This document shows positions 1 through 6,829 of a DNA stretch of 10,088 nucleotides, in pieces. Each line of letters opens with the position of its first letter. Within the stretch, counting starts at the first letter, position 1. Location: NCBI GenBank assembly GCA_945485605.1, contig CALYSG010000061.1:1-10088 (forward strand). The letters run 5' to 3'. Origin of the DNA: an uncultured Clostridia bacterium (lineage in GTDB: Bacteria > Bacillota > Clostridia > Oscillospirales > CAG-272). A model generated the notes under the pieces. It was not told the origin of the DNA, ran no database searches, and worked only from the letters and a program-made list of their open reading frames with translations. The position numbers and the translations under genes were made by a program.

Positions 1-30
1 AAAAGCGGAGCGCAAAGCGCTCCGCTTTTT
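1..30. terminator. Bidirectional intrinsic terminator at window edge
   Basis: A perfect 9-bp stem (5-13 with 17-25, GC-rich) closes a 3-base AAA loop. It is preceded by four A and followed by five T, so it could terminate transcription in either direction. It most likely ends a gene lying before the window and insulates the dut promoter downstream. The upstream gene cannot be seen. Confidence 0.85.
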
Positions 31-53
31 GAGTTGAAAAAAGAGGTACATGT

Positions 54-134
54 ATGAAATCTTTGAAACGCCCTGACGTTATGACGCCCCGCAAATTTTC
101 GTACTTTTTCGTTTTTGACTTGAAATACTTCTGA
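54..134 (+). other. Small ORF with good ribosome binding site, doubtful gene
   Basis: An ATG at 54 opens a 26-codon frame ending in TGA at 132-134. A GAGG core at 43-46 lies 7 bases upstream, which is good spacing. The peptide starts basic (MKSLKRP) and ends rich in aromatic residues. Against it being a gene, no promoter is visible between the terminator at 1-30 and this ATG, and its 3' end runs through the -35 elements of the dut promoter. Its codons are also more AT-rich than those of the neighbouring genes. It may be a chance frame. I do not recognise the peptide. Confidence 0.15.
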
Positions 135-143
135 TGATATGAT
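115..143 (+). promoter_or_regulatory. Sigma-A promoter P1 of the dut-mrdA operon
   Basis: TTGACT (115-120) and TATGAT (138-143) are separated by exactly 17 bases. TGA immediately before the -10 forms an extended -10 element. A transcript would start around 150, leaving a short leader before dut. This is the only strong promoter found ahead of the seven co-directional genes, so it probably serves the whole unit together with the overlapping P2. Confidence 0.7.
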
Positions 144-148
144 ATAAT
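120..148 (+). promoter_or_regulatory. Sigma-A promoter P2, shifted 5 bases from P1
   Basis: TTGAAA (120-125) and a consensus TATAAT (143-148) are separated by exactly 17 bases, and TGA at 140-142 gives an extended -10. The element is P1 repeated 5 bases downstream, sharing one base of each hexamer with it. The perfect TATAAT suggests this is the stronger of the two. Start of transcription would be near 155, with about 35 bases of leader before dut. Confidence 0.75.
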
Positions 149-189
149 TAAATTGAAATATTGTAACTTTTATCACAGTGGGGCAGAAT

Positions 190-633
190 ATGAAGATAAA
201 TGTAAAGATAAAACTCACGCGCGGCGCAGAATGCCCGATATACGCGACCGATGGCTCGGCGGCTGCCGACCTTCGTGCCATGATCGATGAACCCTATACC
301 CTTATGCCCGGCGAACGTCACGGCTTTCCGTCCGGTGTGGCGATCTCACCCGAATCCTCCGGATTTGTTGCGATAATAGCCGGTCGCTCGGGACTCGGCG
401 CAAAGCATGGGATCACTCTGTCAAACGGTATCGGTGTCGTCGATTCCGATTATCGCGGGGAAATTGTCGTATGGCTGATAAACAATTCGGACGAGCCTTA
501 TACGGTCGAGCCGGGTGAAAGAGTCGGACAGATGATGTTCGTTCCCGTGTTTGCCGCAAACTTCATTCCCTGTGAAGACCTTGACGAGACCGGGCGCGGC
601 ACGGGAGGCTTCGGCTCGACGGGGAGAAACTGA
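190..633 (+). CDS. dut: dUTPase (deoxyuridine 5'-triphosphate nucleotidohydrolase)
   Basis: This cytosolic enzyme hydrolyses dUTP to dUMP and pyrophosphate, keeping uracil out of DNA and feeding thymidylate synthesis. The 147-residue product has the normal trimeric dUTPase length and all five motifs in order. These are a motif 1 variant GSAAADLRA (22-30), GRSGLGAKHG (65-74), GVVDSDYRGEI with catalytic D85 and substrate-stacking Y88 (82-92), GERVGQMMF (109-117) and the C-terminal glycine-rich lid GRGTGGFGSTG (135-145). An in-frame GTG at 178 would add four residues but has no Shine-Dalgarno sequence before it. ATG 190 has a weak AGTGGGG at 177-183 and matches the usual N-terminus, so I chose it. 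The gene heads the operon and its stop lies one base before the maf start. Confidence 0.96.
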   Translation: MKINVKIKLTRGAECPIYATDGSAAADLRAMIDEPYTLMPGERHGFPSGVAISPESSGFVAIIAGRSGLGAKHGITLSNGIGVVDSDYRGEIVVWLINNSDEPYTVEPGERVGQMMFVPVFAANFIPCEDLDETGRGTGGFGSTGRN

Positions 634-634
634 T

Positions 635-1228
635 ATGGAAATAATCCTTGCATCGGGTTCGCCGAGGCGCTCTGAGATACTCTCCTCACTCGGCTTTGAC
701 TTTTCGGTGATCCTTCCCGACGCCGACGAAAGCTCCGATATTACCGATCCGTGCCGGCTGACGCTCGAGCTTTCACGCAGAAAGGCCCTTTCGGTCGCCG
801 CTCGTCCCGAGATCGCGGCAAAGGGCGACGACTGCGTCGTTATCGGCTGTGACACCGTCGTTTTCTGCGACGGAGAGATACTCGGGAAGCCTCACACGAA
901 GGAAAACGCCGCCATTATGCTTCGCAAACTGTCGGGAAAGACTCACACGGTAGTAAGCGGACTGTGCCTCGTGCGCGGCGGGAAGGCTGTCGGTGCTTGC
1001 GACACGACAGAGGTGACATTTGATAAGCTCTCGGAGGAGGATATCGACATTTGTTTAAAGTACGGCTCTCCCGAGGACAAGGCGGGAGCCTACGCCGTGC
1101 AGGGTATCGCTTCGCTATACATAAACGGTATCGCGGGCGACTATTTCAACGTTGTCGGACTTCCCGTTCACCGTCTTCGTGAAACTCTTGAATCGGGACT
1201 CGGTGTAAGAGTCTCCGATCTTATATGA
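635..1228 (+). CDS. maf: Maf-family nucleoside triphosphate pyrophosphatase
   Basis: Maf proteins hydrolyse non-canonical or excess nucleoside triphosphates to monophosphates; the family was first linked to septum formation in Bacillus. The 197-residue product has the standard length. It shows the N-terminal SGSPRR phosphate-binding motif (7-12), SRRKA with K50, the CDT motif with likely catalytic D73, GKPHTKENA (84-92) and GAYAVQG (151-157) followed by NVVGLPV (172-178). The last block resembles the dTTP/UTP-specific branch more than the m7GTP branch, but that subtype call is tentative. The start at 635 is preferred over an in-frame ATG at 551 because it begins exactly at the conserved MEIILASGSPRR. 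GGGGAG at 621-626 lies 8 bases upstream, inside the end of dut, so translation is probably coupled. Maf immediately before mreB is a common Firmicutes order. Confidence 0.95.
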   Translation: MEIILASGSPRRSEILSSLGFDFSVILPDADESSDITDPCRLTLELSRRKALSVAARPEIAAKGDDCVVIGCDTVVFCDGEILGKPHTKENAAIMLRKLSGKTHTVVSGLCLVRGGKAVGACDTTEVTFDKLSEEDIDICLKYGSPEDKAGAYAVQGIASLYINGIAGDYFNVVGLPVHRLRETLESGLGVRVSDLI

Positions 1229-1241
1229 GAAAGGACTTGTC

Positions 1242-2249
1242 ATGGGTAAAAAGATAGGTATCGACCTCGGCACGGCAAATACGCTTATTTACGTCGGCGG
1301 GAAGGGAATAGTCCTTCATGCGCCGTCGGTCGTTGCGGTAGAGAAGCAGACAAAGAGAGTTGTCGCCGTCGGCAACGAGGCTAAGAAAATGATCGGCAAG
1401 ACGCCCGGAAGCATCACGGCTTACCGCCCGCTCAAGGACGGAGTCATCGCCGATTTTGAGATAAGCTCGATGATGCTTCACAGCTTCCTCAGAAAGGTAG
1501 ATGCGGGCGGGATATTCAACCGTCCTTCGGTCATAATCTGTATGCCTTACGGGGTAACGGAGGTTGAAAAGCGCGCGATCGAGGACGCTGCCTTTGAGGC
1601 GGGAGTCAAGGAGGTCGCGCTGATAGAAGAGCCTATCGCGGCGGCGATAGGCGCGGGGCTTCGCGTTGCCGGGGCGAGGGGAAGTATGATAATAGACATC
1701 GGAGGCGGAACGACAGAGGTCGCCGTTATCGCGCTCGGAGGGATCGCCGTTTCTAAATCGATAAAGATCGCGGGCGACGAGCTTGACGCCTCGATCGTTC
1801 AGTATATGAAGGAGCGACGCGGTCTGCTTATAGGTGACACTACGGCTGAAATACTTAAAAAGCAGATAGGCTCGGTTCACCCGAAAGCCGACAGGGGAAG
1901 TATGAAGGTCTACGGCAGATCGGTGCGCAACGGACTTGCCGCAGAGATGACGGTCAGCTCGCGTGAGATTTGCGAGGCGCTGTCTGATGACGCGGATCAG
2001 ATAGTAAATGCCGTGAAGGAGGCTCTTGAGGATACGCCGCCCGAGCTGTCGGCTGATATTTTTGATTTGGGTATAATGATTACCGGGGGCGGTGCATTGC
2101 TCGGCGGACTTCCCGCGCTGATTTCGGAGAACACGGGACTGCGCGTGACGGTCGCGAAGCGACCGATAGAGAGCGTCTGCCGCGGTATCGGCAGGGTCAT
2201 TGAGAGCACGGGGATTTATTCGGGAGCCGTGCGCTTCAGACAAAGATAG
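1242..2249 (+). CDS. mreB: Rod-shape-determining actin homologue MreB
   Basis: This ATP-binding bacterial actin forms short membrane-associated filaments that orient the peptidoglycan elongation machinery. The 335-residue length is normal. Actin-fold motifs are present: phosphate-1 loop DLGTANT (8-14), IEEP (128-131) carrying the presumed catalytic Glu, phosphate-2 DIGGGTTEV (152-160), GDELD (178-182) and adenosine-binding TGGGALL (281-287). AAAGGA at 1230-1235 sits 6 bases before the ATG, and the gene starts 13 bases after maf. Two spots deviate from familiar MreB: MPYGVTE (101-107) where PSG is usual, and VCRGIGR (312-318) where VAxGTGK is usual. It could be an Mbl-type paralogue, but being first in an intact mreBCD row favours MreB. 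The stop is TAG. Confidence 0.96.
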   Translation: MGKKIGIDLGTANTLIYVGGKGIVLHAPSVVAVEKQTKRVVAVGNEAKKMIGKTPGSITAYRPLKDGVIADFEISSMMLHSFLRKVDAGGIFNRPSVIICMPYGVTEVEKRAIEDAAFEAGVKEVALIEEPIAAAIGAGLRVAGARGSMIIDIGGGTTEVAVIALGGIAVSKSIKIAGDELDASIVQYMKERRGLLIGDTTAEILKKQIGSVHPKADRGSMKVYGRSVRNGLAAEMTVSSREICEALSDDADQIVNAVKEALEDTPPELSADIFDLGIMITGGGALLGGLPALISENTGLRVTVAKRPIESVCRGIGRVIESTGIYSGAVRFRQR

Positions 2250-2279
2250 TAAGAAGCCATAAGAAGGAGGGATGCCGTG

Positions 2280-3113
2280 ATGAAGCTGCTGAAAAACAAA
2301 TTTTTCGTTGCCGTCGTTGCGGCGGCTCTTATCCTCTCGATAGTTCCGACAGTCCTCGCGCTGACGGGGCACAAGGATCTTCTGCGTTCCGGGCTCGTTG
2401 CCGTGTCGTATCCTTTCAGGGCGGCGTTCGGCTTTGCCGCCGACGGTATTTCGGGTTTTGCAAGGTACTTTTCGGGCATGAACGGCCTGATAAAGGAAAA
2501 CGAGGCTCTGAGGGAAGAGCTTGATTCCTATCGGGACGCCGCCGCGAGGGCGGAGAGTGCCGAGGGTGAGCTTCGCCGTCTTCGCGAATATTACGACTTC
2601 GTGGCATCGCACACGACCTACACTATGACAGACGCAAGAGTTACGGGCAGGCAATCAAACAGCTATTCGGTCATATATACCCTTAATCGCGGCAGCGAGT
2701 GCGGGATAAAGGTGAATATGGGCGTTGTCACGACGCGAGGCGTCGTAGGATACATAACAGAGGTCGGTGTAGGATGGAGTCGCGCTGTGGCGCTCACCGA
2801 TCCGACGGCAGCCGTCGGGGTCTACGAGCCTTCGACGGGGCTTTACGGCACTCTTGAAGGCTCGGTCGCACACAGGCAGGACGGGCTTTGTCTGCTTCCC
2901 CGCGTGCCTGCCGACGTTACTATGAAGGAAGGCGACAAGCTCCTCACCTCGGGCGGAAGGGTTTTTCCTCCCGATATAGAGGTCGGAAGGATAGTATCCT
3001 CCGAACCCGACGCATATACTCATACAGCGAGCTACCTTGTTGAGCCTTCAGTCGATTTTGACGGCGTGACCTCGGTAATAATCATTACGGGGCTGAGCGC
3101 GGAGGCGGGATAA
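2280..3113 (+). CDS. mreC: Rod-shape-determining protein MreC
   Basis: MreC is a bitopic protein that links MreB filaments inside to PBP2-RodA outside and is thought to activate PBP2. The 277-residue product has a short basic cytoplasmic end, one transmembrane helix (about 8-28), a charged coiled coil (about 66-106, heptad-like Leu/Ala with Glu/Arg) and the extracytoplasmic beta-barrel domain (about 117-271). The last includes the typical RGVVGYITEVG stretch and LTDPTAAVGV. AAGGAGG (2264-2270) serves either GTG 2277 or the adjacent in-frame ATG 2280. ATG was chosen at 9-base spacing, and the difference is a single residue. The stop TAA shares its last base with the mreD ATG, indicating coupled translation. 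Confidence 0.95.
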   Translation: MKLLKNKFFVAVVAAALILSIVPTVLALTGHKDLLRSGLVAVSYPFRAAFGFAADGISGFARYFSGMNGLIKENEALREELDSYRDAAARAESAEGELRRLREYYDFVASHTTYTMTDARVTGRQSNSYSVIYTLNRGSECGIKVNMGVVTTRGVVGYITEVGVGWSRAVALTDPTAAVGVYEPSTGLYGTLEGSVAHRQDGLCLLPRVPADVTMKEGDKLLTSGGRVFPPDIEVGRIVSSEPDAYTHTASYLVEPSVDFDGVTSVIIITGLSAEAG

Positions 3114-3658
3114 TGAGCATCGGTTCCGAGAACGAGGGAAGGCTTTCTCTTAAGAAAATAATTTTTTATTCGGTCGGCATTTTCCTTATTGCCGCTTTTC
3201 AGGCATCAGTCGGCTCGCGTATCGGGCTATTTTCGGCTACGCCTTCGTTAACACTTGCATTCACGGCACTCGCATCGTTGTTTGAGAGCAAGAAAACGGG
3301 GGCGGTCGTCGGGCTTGCGGGGGGATTTCTGACCGATGCACTCGGAGGGGCGGGGTTTTCGCTCCTGCCGCTCTTTTATACACTTACGGGCTGGTTCCTC
3401 GGAGAGATATGCGAACGGCTCGGACACCCGGGAAGGCAGGCACTCGGCGCGTTTCTGCGTTCTCTCATGTGGCTCGCCGCAGTATCCGGCGCGGGGGCTG
3501 TATTTACAGCCATACTTATTGTTTTGTCGGCGGGAAGGATGAATTTCTTTTCTTCGATCCCGCATATACTTTTGCCCGAGGCGGTATCGACACTTCTATG
3601 GTCTTTGCCGATGCTCGGAATCTTTATGTTGCTTTACCGCAAAAAATTCAGCGAATGA
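3113..3658 (+). CDS. mreD: Rod-shape-determining membrane protein MreD
   Basis: MreD is a small polytopic membrane component of the elongasome. The 181-residue product is hydrophobic, with about six predicted segments (roughly 15-32, 43-57, 63-79, 81-98, 112-139, 152-175). It contains the characteristic glycine-rich block around residues 63-80 (GAVVGLAGGFLTDALGG) resembling the MreD GxxxGLxxD pattern. Identity rests on this pattern, size and position directly after mreC; sequence conservation in MreD is weak. The ATG overlaps the mreC stop by one base (TAATG), and GGAGG at 3101-3105, inside mreC, lies 7 bases upstream. The CPBP protease gene follows 18 bases later. Confidence 0.9.
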   Translation: MSIGSENEGRLSLKKIIFYSVGIFLIAAFQASVGSRIGLFSATPSLTLAFTALASLFESKKTGAVVGLAGGFLTDALGGAGFSLLPLFYTLTGWFLGEICERLGHPGRQALGAFLRSLMWLAAVSGAGAVFTAILIVLSAGRMNFFSSIPHILLPEAVSTLLWSLPMLGIFMLLYRKKFSE

Positions 3659-3676
3659 TATGAAGGAGTCAATATT

Positions 3677-4720
3677 ATGAACGAAGATCTGATGCAAGAA
3701 AACAGAGTACCTCACACGGAGGCTATGAAATATTTCACACGGGTGGGACTTGCAGTGCTGCTCATGTTCGTTGCAAGGCAGATAGTCGTGCTTTTGACGG
3801 TCAATATTCTTGAACTTGCCGCACCGGAATTTTTGGATCTTGTGCGAGACGGAACGTATTGGTGGTTCAATTGGCTGCTGTCGGTCATTCCTCTTTACTG
3901 CGTCGGGCTTCCCGTATATCTTCTCGTACTTCCGAAGAAGGCGGCTCCCGTCGGAGAAAAGAAAAGATTCGGAGTCGGAAGATTCGTCAGCGTGTGCTTT
4001 TCGACCGCGGCGGGTATATATGTTTTTAATATAGCGGGAGTTTTGCTGCTGACATTTCTTTACTTGATTTCCGGCGGAGTTGTCGGTGGGTTCGAGAGCG
4101 ACTCGCTGAATCAGCTGATAAACAGCTCTCCCGTATGGATGATCTTCATCATGACCTGCATAGTCGCGCCGATCGGTGAGGAATTCATTTTCAGAAAGCT
4201 GCTGATCGACCGTGTGAAGCCGTTCGGAGAGCTTAACGCCTGCCTTTTCTCCGGGCTTGTGTTCGGACTTTTCCACGGGAATCTGCGCCAGTTCCTATAC
4301 GCATTTGCGATAGGCTTCATTTTTGCGACGGTATATGTAAAGACGAACAATATAATTTACTCAATACTGCTCCATTTCGGGGTGAACCTTTTCGGAAGTG
4401 TGATATCGCCTCAGCTTCTCAATACCGAAAGACTCAATCATATTCAGGAAGTCCTTACGAATACGACCGAATTTACGCCGGAGACAGTGCTTTCACTGCT
4501 TTATCTGCTTTTTGTCGCGGCGCTGGGTTTTGTTATCTTCGGGGCGGTCATTGCCGGGATAGTTCTTTTCATCTTCTATATGAAGAAGCTGAAATTTGAT
4601 CCGCCCGTGCTTATTTCCGAGAGAGATAACAGCGAATTCTGGAAAAATCCCGGCGTTATTGCCTCGATAGTCGTGCTCTCGTGCATGATCGTGCGCGAGC
4701 TTATCAACCTTCCGACATGA
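3677..4720 (+). CDS. CPBP/CAAX-type intramembrane metalloprotease
   Basis: The product is a polytopic membrane protein of 347 residues with roughly seven or eight hydrophobic segments (for example 24-46, 63-85, 103-133, 205-222, 226-243, 271-302, 324-342). The three signature motifs of the CPBP (Abi/Rce1-like) glutamate metalloprotease family are intact: E168-E169-x-x-x-R173 in APIGEEFIFR, F196-x-x-x-H200 in FGLFHGN, and H233-x-x-x-N237 in LLHFGVN. Catalytic activity is therefore plausible, although the substrate is unknown. AAGGAG at 3663-3668 lies 8 bases before the ATG. The gene lies between mreD and mrdA, and its TGA overlaps the mrdA ATG as ATGA, so it is expressed with the elongasome genes. 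Bacteria have no general prenyl-CAAX pathway, so a role in cell-wall protein processing or membrane-protein control is an inference from context only. Confidence 0.9.
   Translation: MNEDLMQENRVPHTEAMKYFTRVGLAVLLMFVARQIVVLLTVNILELAAPEFLDLVRDGTYWWFNWLLSVIPLYCVGLPVYLLVLPKKAAPVGEKKRFGVGRFVSVCFSTAAGIYVFNIAGVLLLTFLYLISGGVVGGFESDSLNQLINSSPVWMIFIMTCIVAPIGEEFIFRKLLIDRVKPFGELNACLFSGLVFGLFHGNLRQFLYAFAIGFIFATVYVKTNNIIYSILLHFGVNLFGSVISPQLLNTERLNHIQEVLTNTTEFTPETVLSLLYLLFVAALGFVIFGAVIAGIVLFIFYMKKLKFDPPVLISERDNSEFWKNPGVIASIVVLSCMIVRELINLPT
4717..4720 (+). promoter_or_regulatory. ATGA stop-start overlap coupling mrdA to the CPBP gene
   Basis: The ATG of mrdA (4717-4719) overlaps the TGA of the CPBP gene (4718-4720). 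No purine-rich ribosome binding site lies in the 17 bases upstream (CTTATCAACCTTCCGAC), unlike the other starts of this operon. Initiation of mrdA therefore probably depends on ribosomes that have just finished the CPBP gene. This also argues against the in-frame GTG at 4681, which lacks a ribosome binding site too. Confidence 0.7.
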
Positions 4721-6822
4721 AATACAGGGATCATACGCCGCATAGGTTTGCGAGGTTCATATCGCTCGGTGTATTTTTCGCGGTATGCTGTGCTGTTTTT
4801 GTTGCGCGGCTGGTCTATTATCAGATAGCGGTGCGCGAAAATTACGAGCGTCCCGTTATGTCGGTGTCGGGGAATGTCCGAACCGTCACGGTGAAGGCCC
4901 AGAGAGGGAATATCTGCGACCGCAACGGCAAGGTCCTTGTCACGAACTCATATACCTACGATATGCAGATAGAATTCGGCGCACTTCCCGAGGATCGCGA
5001 CAGCGTTCACCGCAGCCTTCTCGGTGCGCTTGACGCGATAGAATTTTGCGGTGCGACGCGCGCCGGGGGGTATTCGGTCTTTGAGGGGGATTACCCCGAG
5101 CTCAGCTATACCGCCGAAGCACTCGATCCGTCAACGAAGGCTCACGCAAAGCTGCTGTCGGTGCTGAAATCCTACTATGTAGATTCAAAGAAGTACGAAT
5201 ATAAAACTGCAGAGGAGGCTCTCGAAAAGGTCAGCGTGGGCGAATTCGCCGGGAAGATCGCCGAATACTACGATATAATCGAGGTCAAAAAGGACAAGAC
5301 GGTAAAGACATCCTTCACCGACGCTGAGATCGGTCGGCTCGTGGCGCTCAGATTCGATATGGAGGCTGACGGCTACGGGATCTATTCGCCCTATCTGCTC
5401 GTGGAGAATACCGACGAGAGGCTTATTTCCTGCGTAAAGGAGTCTCATCTGACGGGAATAACGTTCGCGGCGCAGGCGTCTCGCAAGTATCTCTACCCCG
5501 GGACGGCATCTCATATCCTCGGCACTGTAGGGAAGATCTACGCCGAGGACGCGGATTATTACACTTCACAGGGATATCCTCTAAACGCGATTGTCGGTAA
5601 GACGGGTTGCGAGTATGCATTCGAGAAGTATCTTCGCGGGACCGACGGCAAGCTCGCGATAATAGAGGACGATAAGGGCTACACTATCGGGACATACTGG
5701 CTCGTCGAGCCGGTCGCCGGGAACGATGTGTACCTTACTATAGATCTTGACGTTCAGCTTGCGGCGGAGAAGGCGCTTGCCGACAACGTAAAGTCGGTCA
5801 ACGGAGCCGAGAGCGGCTCGGTCGTTGCCTGCGATCCCGATACGGGAGAGGTCATAGCTATGGCGTCCTACCCGACCTACGATCTTACCTACTTCAACCG
5901 CGATTACAACGAGCTTTCATCGGCGGAGGGCTCTCCGCTTCTTAATCGCTCGCTGTCGGCTTACGCGCCCGGATCGACCTTTAAGGTCGGCGTAGCACTT
6001 GCCGCGCTTGAAACCGGAACGATAGATCTGTCTACCGTAATGCATACCGAGGGGATCTACAGGAATATGAAATGTTCGCACTATGCTATAAGCGGCGGGC
6101 ATACATACTGTTGCGGAGATATCAATGTCTGCGGGGCGCTTGAGAAGTCCTGCAACTACTTTTTCGGATTTCTCGGCGATGAGCTCGGAACCGATGTGAT
6201 CTCGGAATATGCCGAGTATCTCGGGCTCGGAGAGGCTACCGGAATCGAGATAGGCGAATCCGAGGGACGTCGCGCGACTAACGGGGAGCTTGCATTTATG
6301 GCTGCGATAGGTCAGTCGGATAACCTTTTCACTCCGCTTCAGGTAACGCAGTATATCTCTGCGGTCGCGACGGGAAACCGATACGCCGCACACCTGCTTT
6401 ATTCTGTCAATAAATACGGTAGCGGAGAGGTCGTGCTTAAGAGTGATCCGAAGTTCTCGGGAGCTCTCTCGGAGAAAGGGATCTCGGAGGAAAACCTTAT
6501 GACCGTGCGGCAGGGAATGAGGGACGTCGTTCACGGCGACAACGCGTCGTCGTATGTCAGTGACAGATACTCTTCGGGTGCTTTTTACGGTGCAAAATAC
6601 TCTGTCGCAGGCAAGACGGGTACTGCCGAGGTCGCGGGTCAGAGCACCGACAATGCGTGGTTTACGGCGTATGCGCCGTTTGACGATCCCGAGCTTTCCG
6701 TCACCTGCCTGATAATAAAGGGCAAGACAGGAGGTCTTGCGTCGTCGGCGGTTCGCGAGGTTTTCGACGCATACTTTGCCAAGATCGGCGTCAAGGACGA
6801 AAACCCGGGCTCTGTGGGCTGA
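4717..6822 (+). CDS. mrdA: Penicillin-binding protein 2, class B transpeptidase
   Basis: This monofunctional DD-transpeptidase cross-links peptidoglycan outside the membrane, normally with RodA during lateral growth. The 701-residue product has a transmembrane anchor (about 13-34), the class B signature RGNICDRNG (63-71), a long pedestal with a typical YPGTASHILGTVG stretch, and a C-terminal transpeptidase domain. Active-site motifs are complete: S420-T-F-K423, S478-C-N480 and K633-T-G-T636. There are no PASTA repeats, which together with its place behind mreBCD favours PBP2 over SpoVD/FtsI. Five cysteines (453, 465, 466, 472, 479) lie just before and in the SxN motif; some are usual in clostridial homologues, but the CC pair is less so. 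The start at 4717 gives a normal N-terminus. A terminator follows within about 10 bases. Confidence 0.93.
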   Translation: MKYRDHTPHRFARFISLGVFFAVCCAVFVARLVYYQIAVRENYERPVMSVSGNVRTVTVKAQRGNICDRNGKVLVTNSYTYDMQIEFGALPEDRDSVHRSLLGALDAIEFCGATRAGGYSVFEGDYPELSYTAEALDPSTKAHAKLLSVLKSYYVDSKKYEYKTAEEALEKVSVGEFAGKIAEYYDIIEVKKDKTVKTSFTDAEIGRLVALRFDMEADGYGIYSPYLLVENTDERLISCVKESHLTGITFAAQASRKYLYPGTASHILGTVGKIYAEDADYYTSQGYPLNAIVGKTGCEYAFEKYLRGTDGKLAIIEDDKGYTIGTYWLVEPVAGNDVYLTIDLDVQLAAEKALADNVKSVNGAESGSVVACDPDTGEVIAMASYPTYDLTYFNRDYNELSSAEGSPLLNRSLSAYAPGSTFKVGVALAALETGTIDLSTVMHTEGIYRNMKCSHYAISGGHTYCCGDINVCGALEKSCNYFFGFLGDELGTDVISEYAEYLGLGEATGIEIGESEGRRATNGELAFMAAIGQSDNLFTPLQVTQYISAVATGNRYAAHLLYSVNKYGSGEVVLKSDPKFSGALSEKGISEENLMTVRQGMRDVVHGDNASSYVSDRYSSGAFYGAKYSVAGKTGTAEVAGQSTDNAWFTAYAPFDDPELSVTCLIIKGKTGGLASSAVREVFDAYFAKIGVKDENPGSVG

Positions 6823-6829
6823 AAAGAAC

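Noticed and set aside
551..634. In-frame upstream start for Maf inside dut
   Set aside because: The extra 28 residues match no Maf family feature, and ATG 635 has both a good ribosome binding site and the conserved N-terminus.
1221..2654. 477-codon open frame on the - strand over mreB and the start of mreC
   Set aside because: It lies antisense to two clearly recognised genes, and its translation is Arg/His-rich with no family resemblance. GC-rich codon use on the + strand leaves few stops in that frame, so it is a shadow.
4681..4716. GTG start 12 codons upstream for mrdA
   Set aside because: It has no ribosome binding site, and the added residues lie entirely within the CPBP coding end. 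ATG 4717 gives the usual short basic N-terminus before the membrane anchor.
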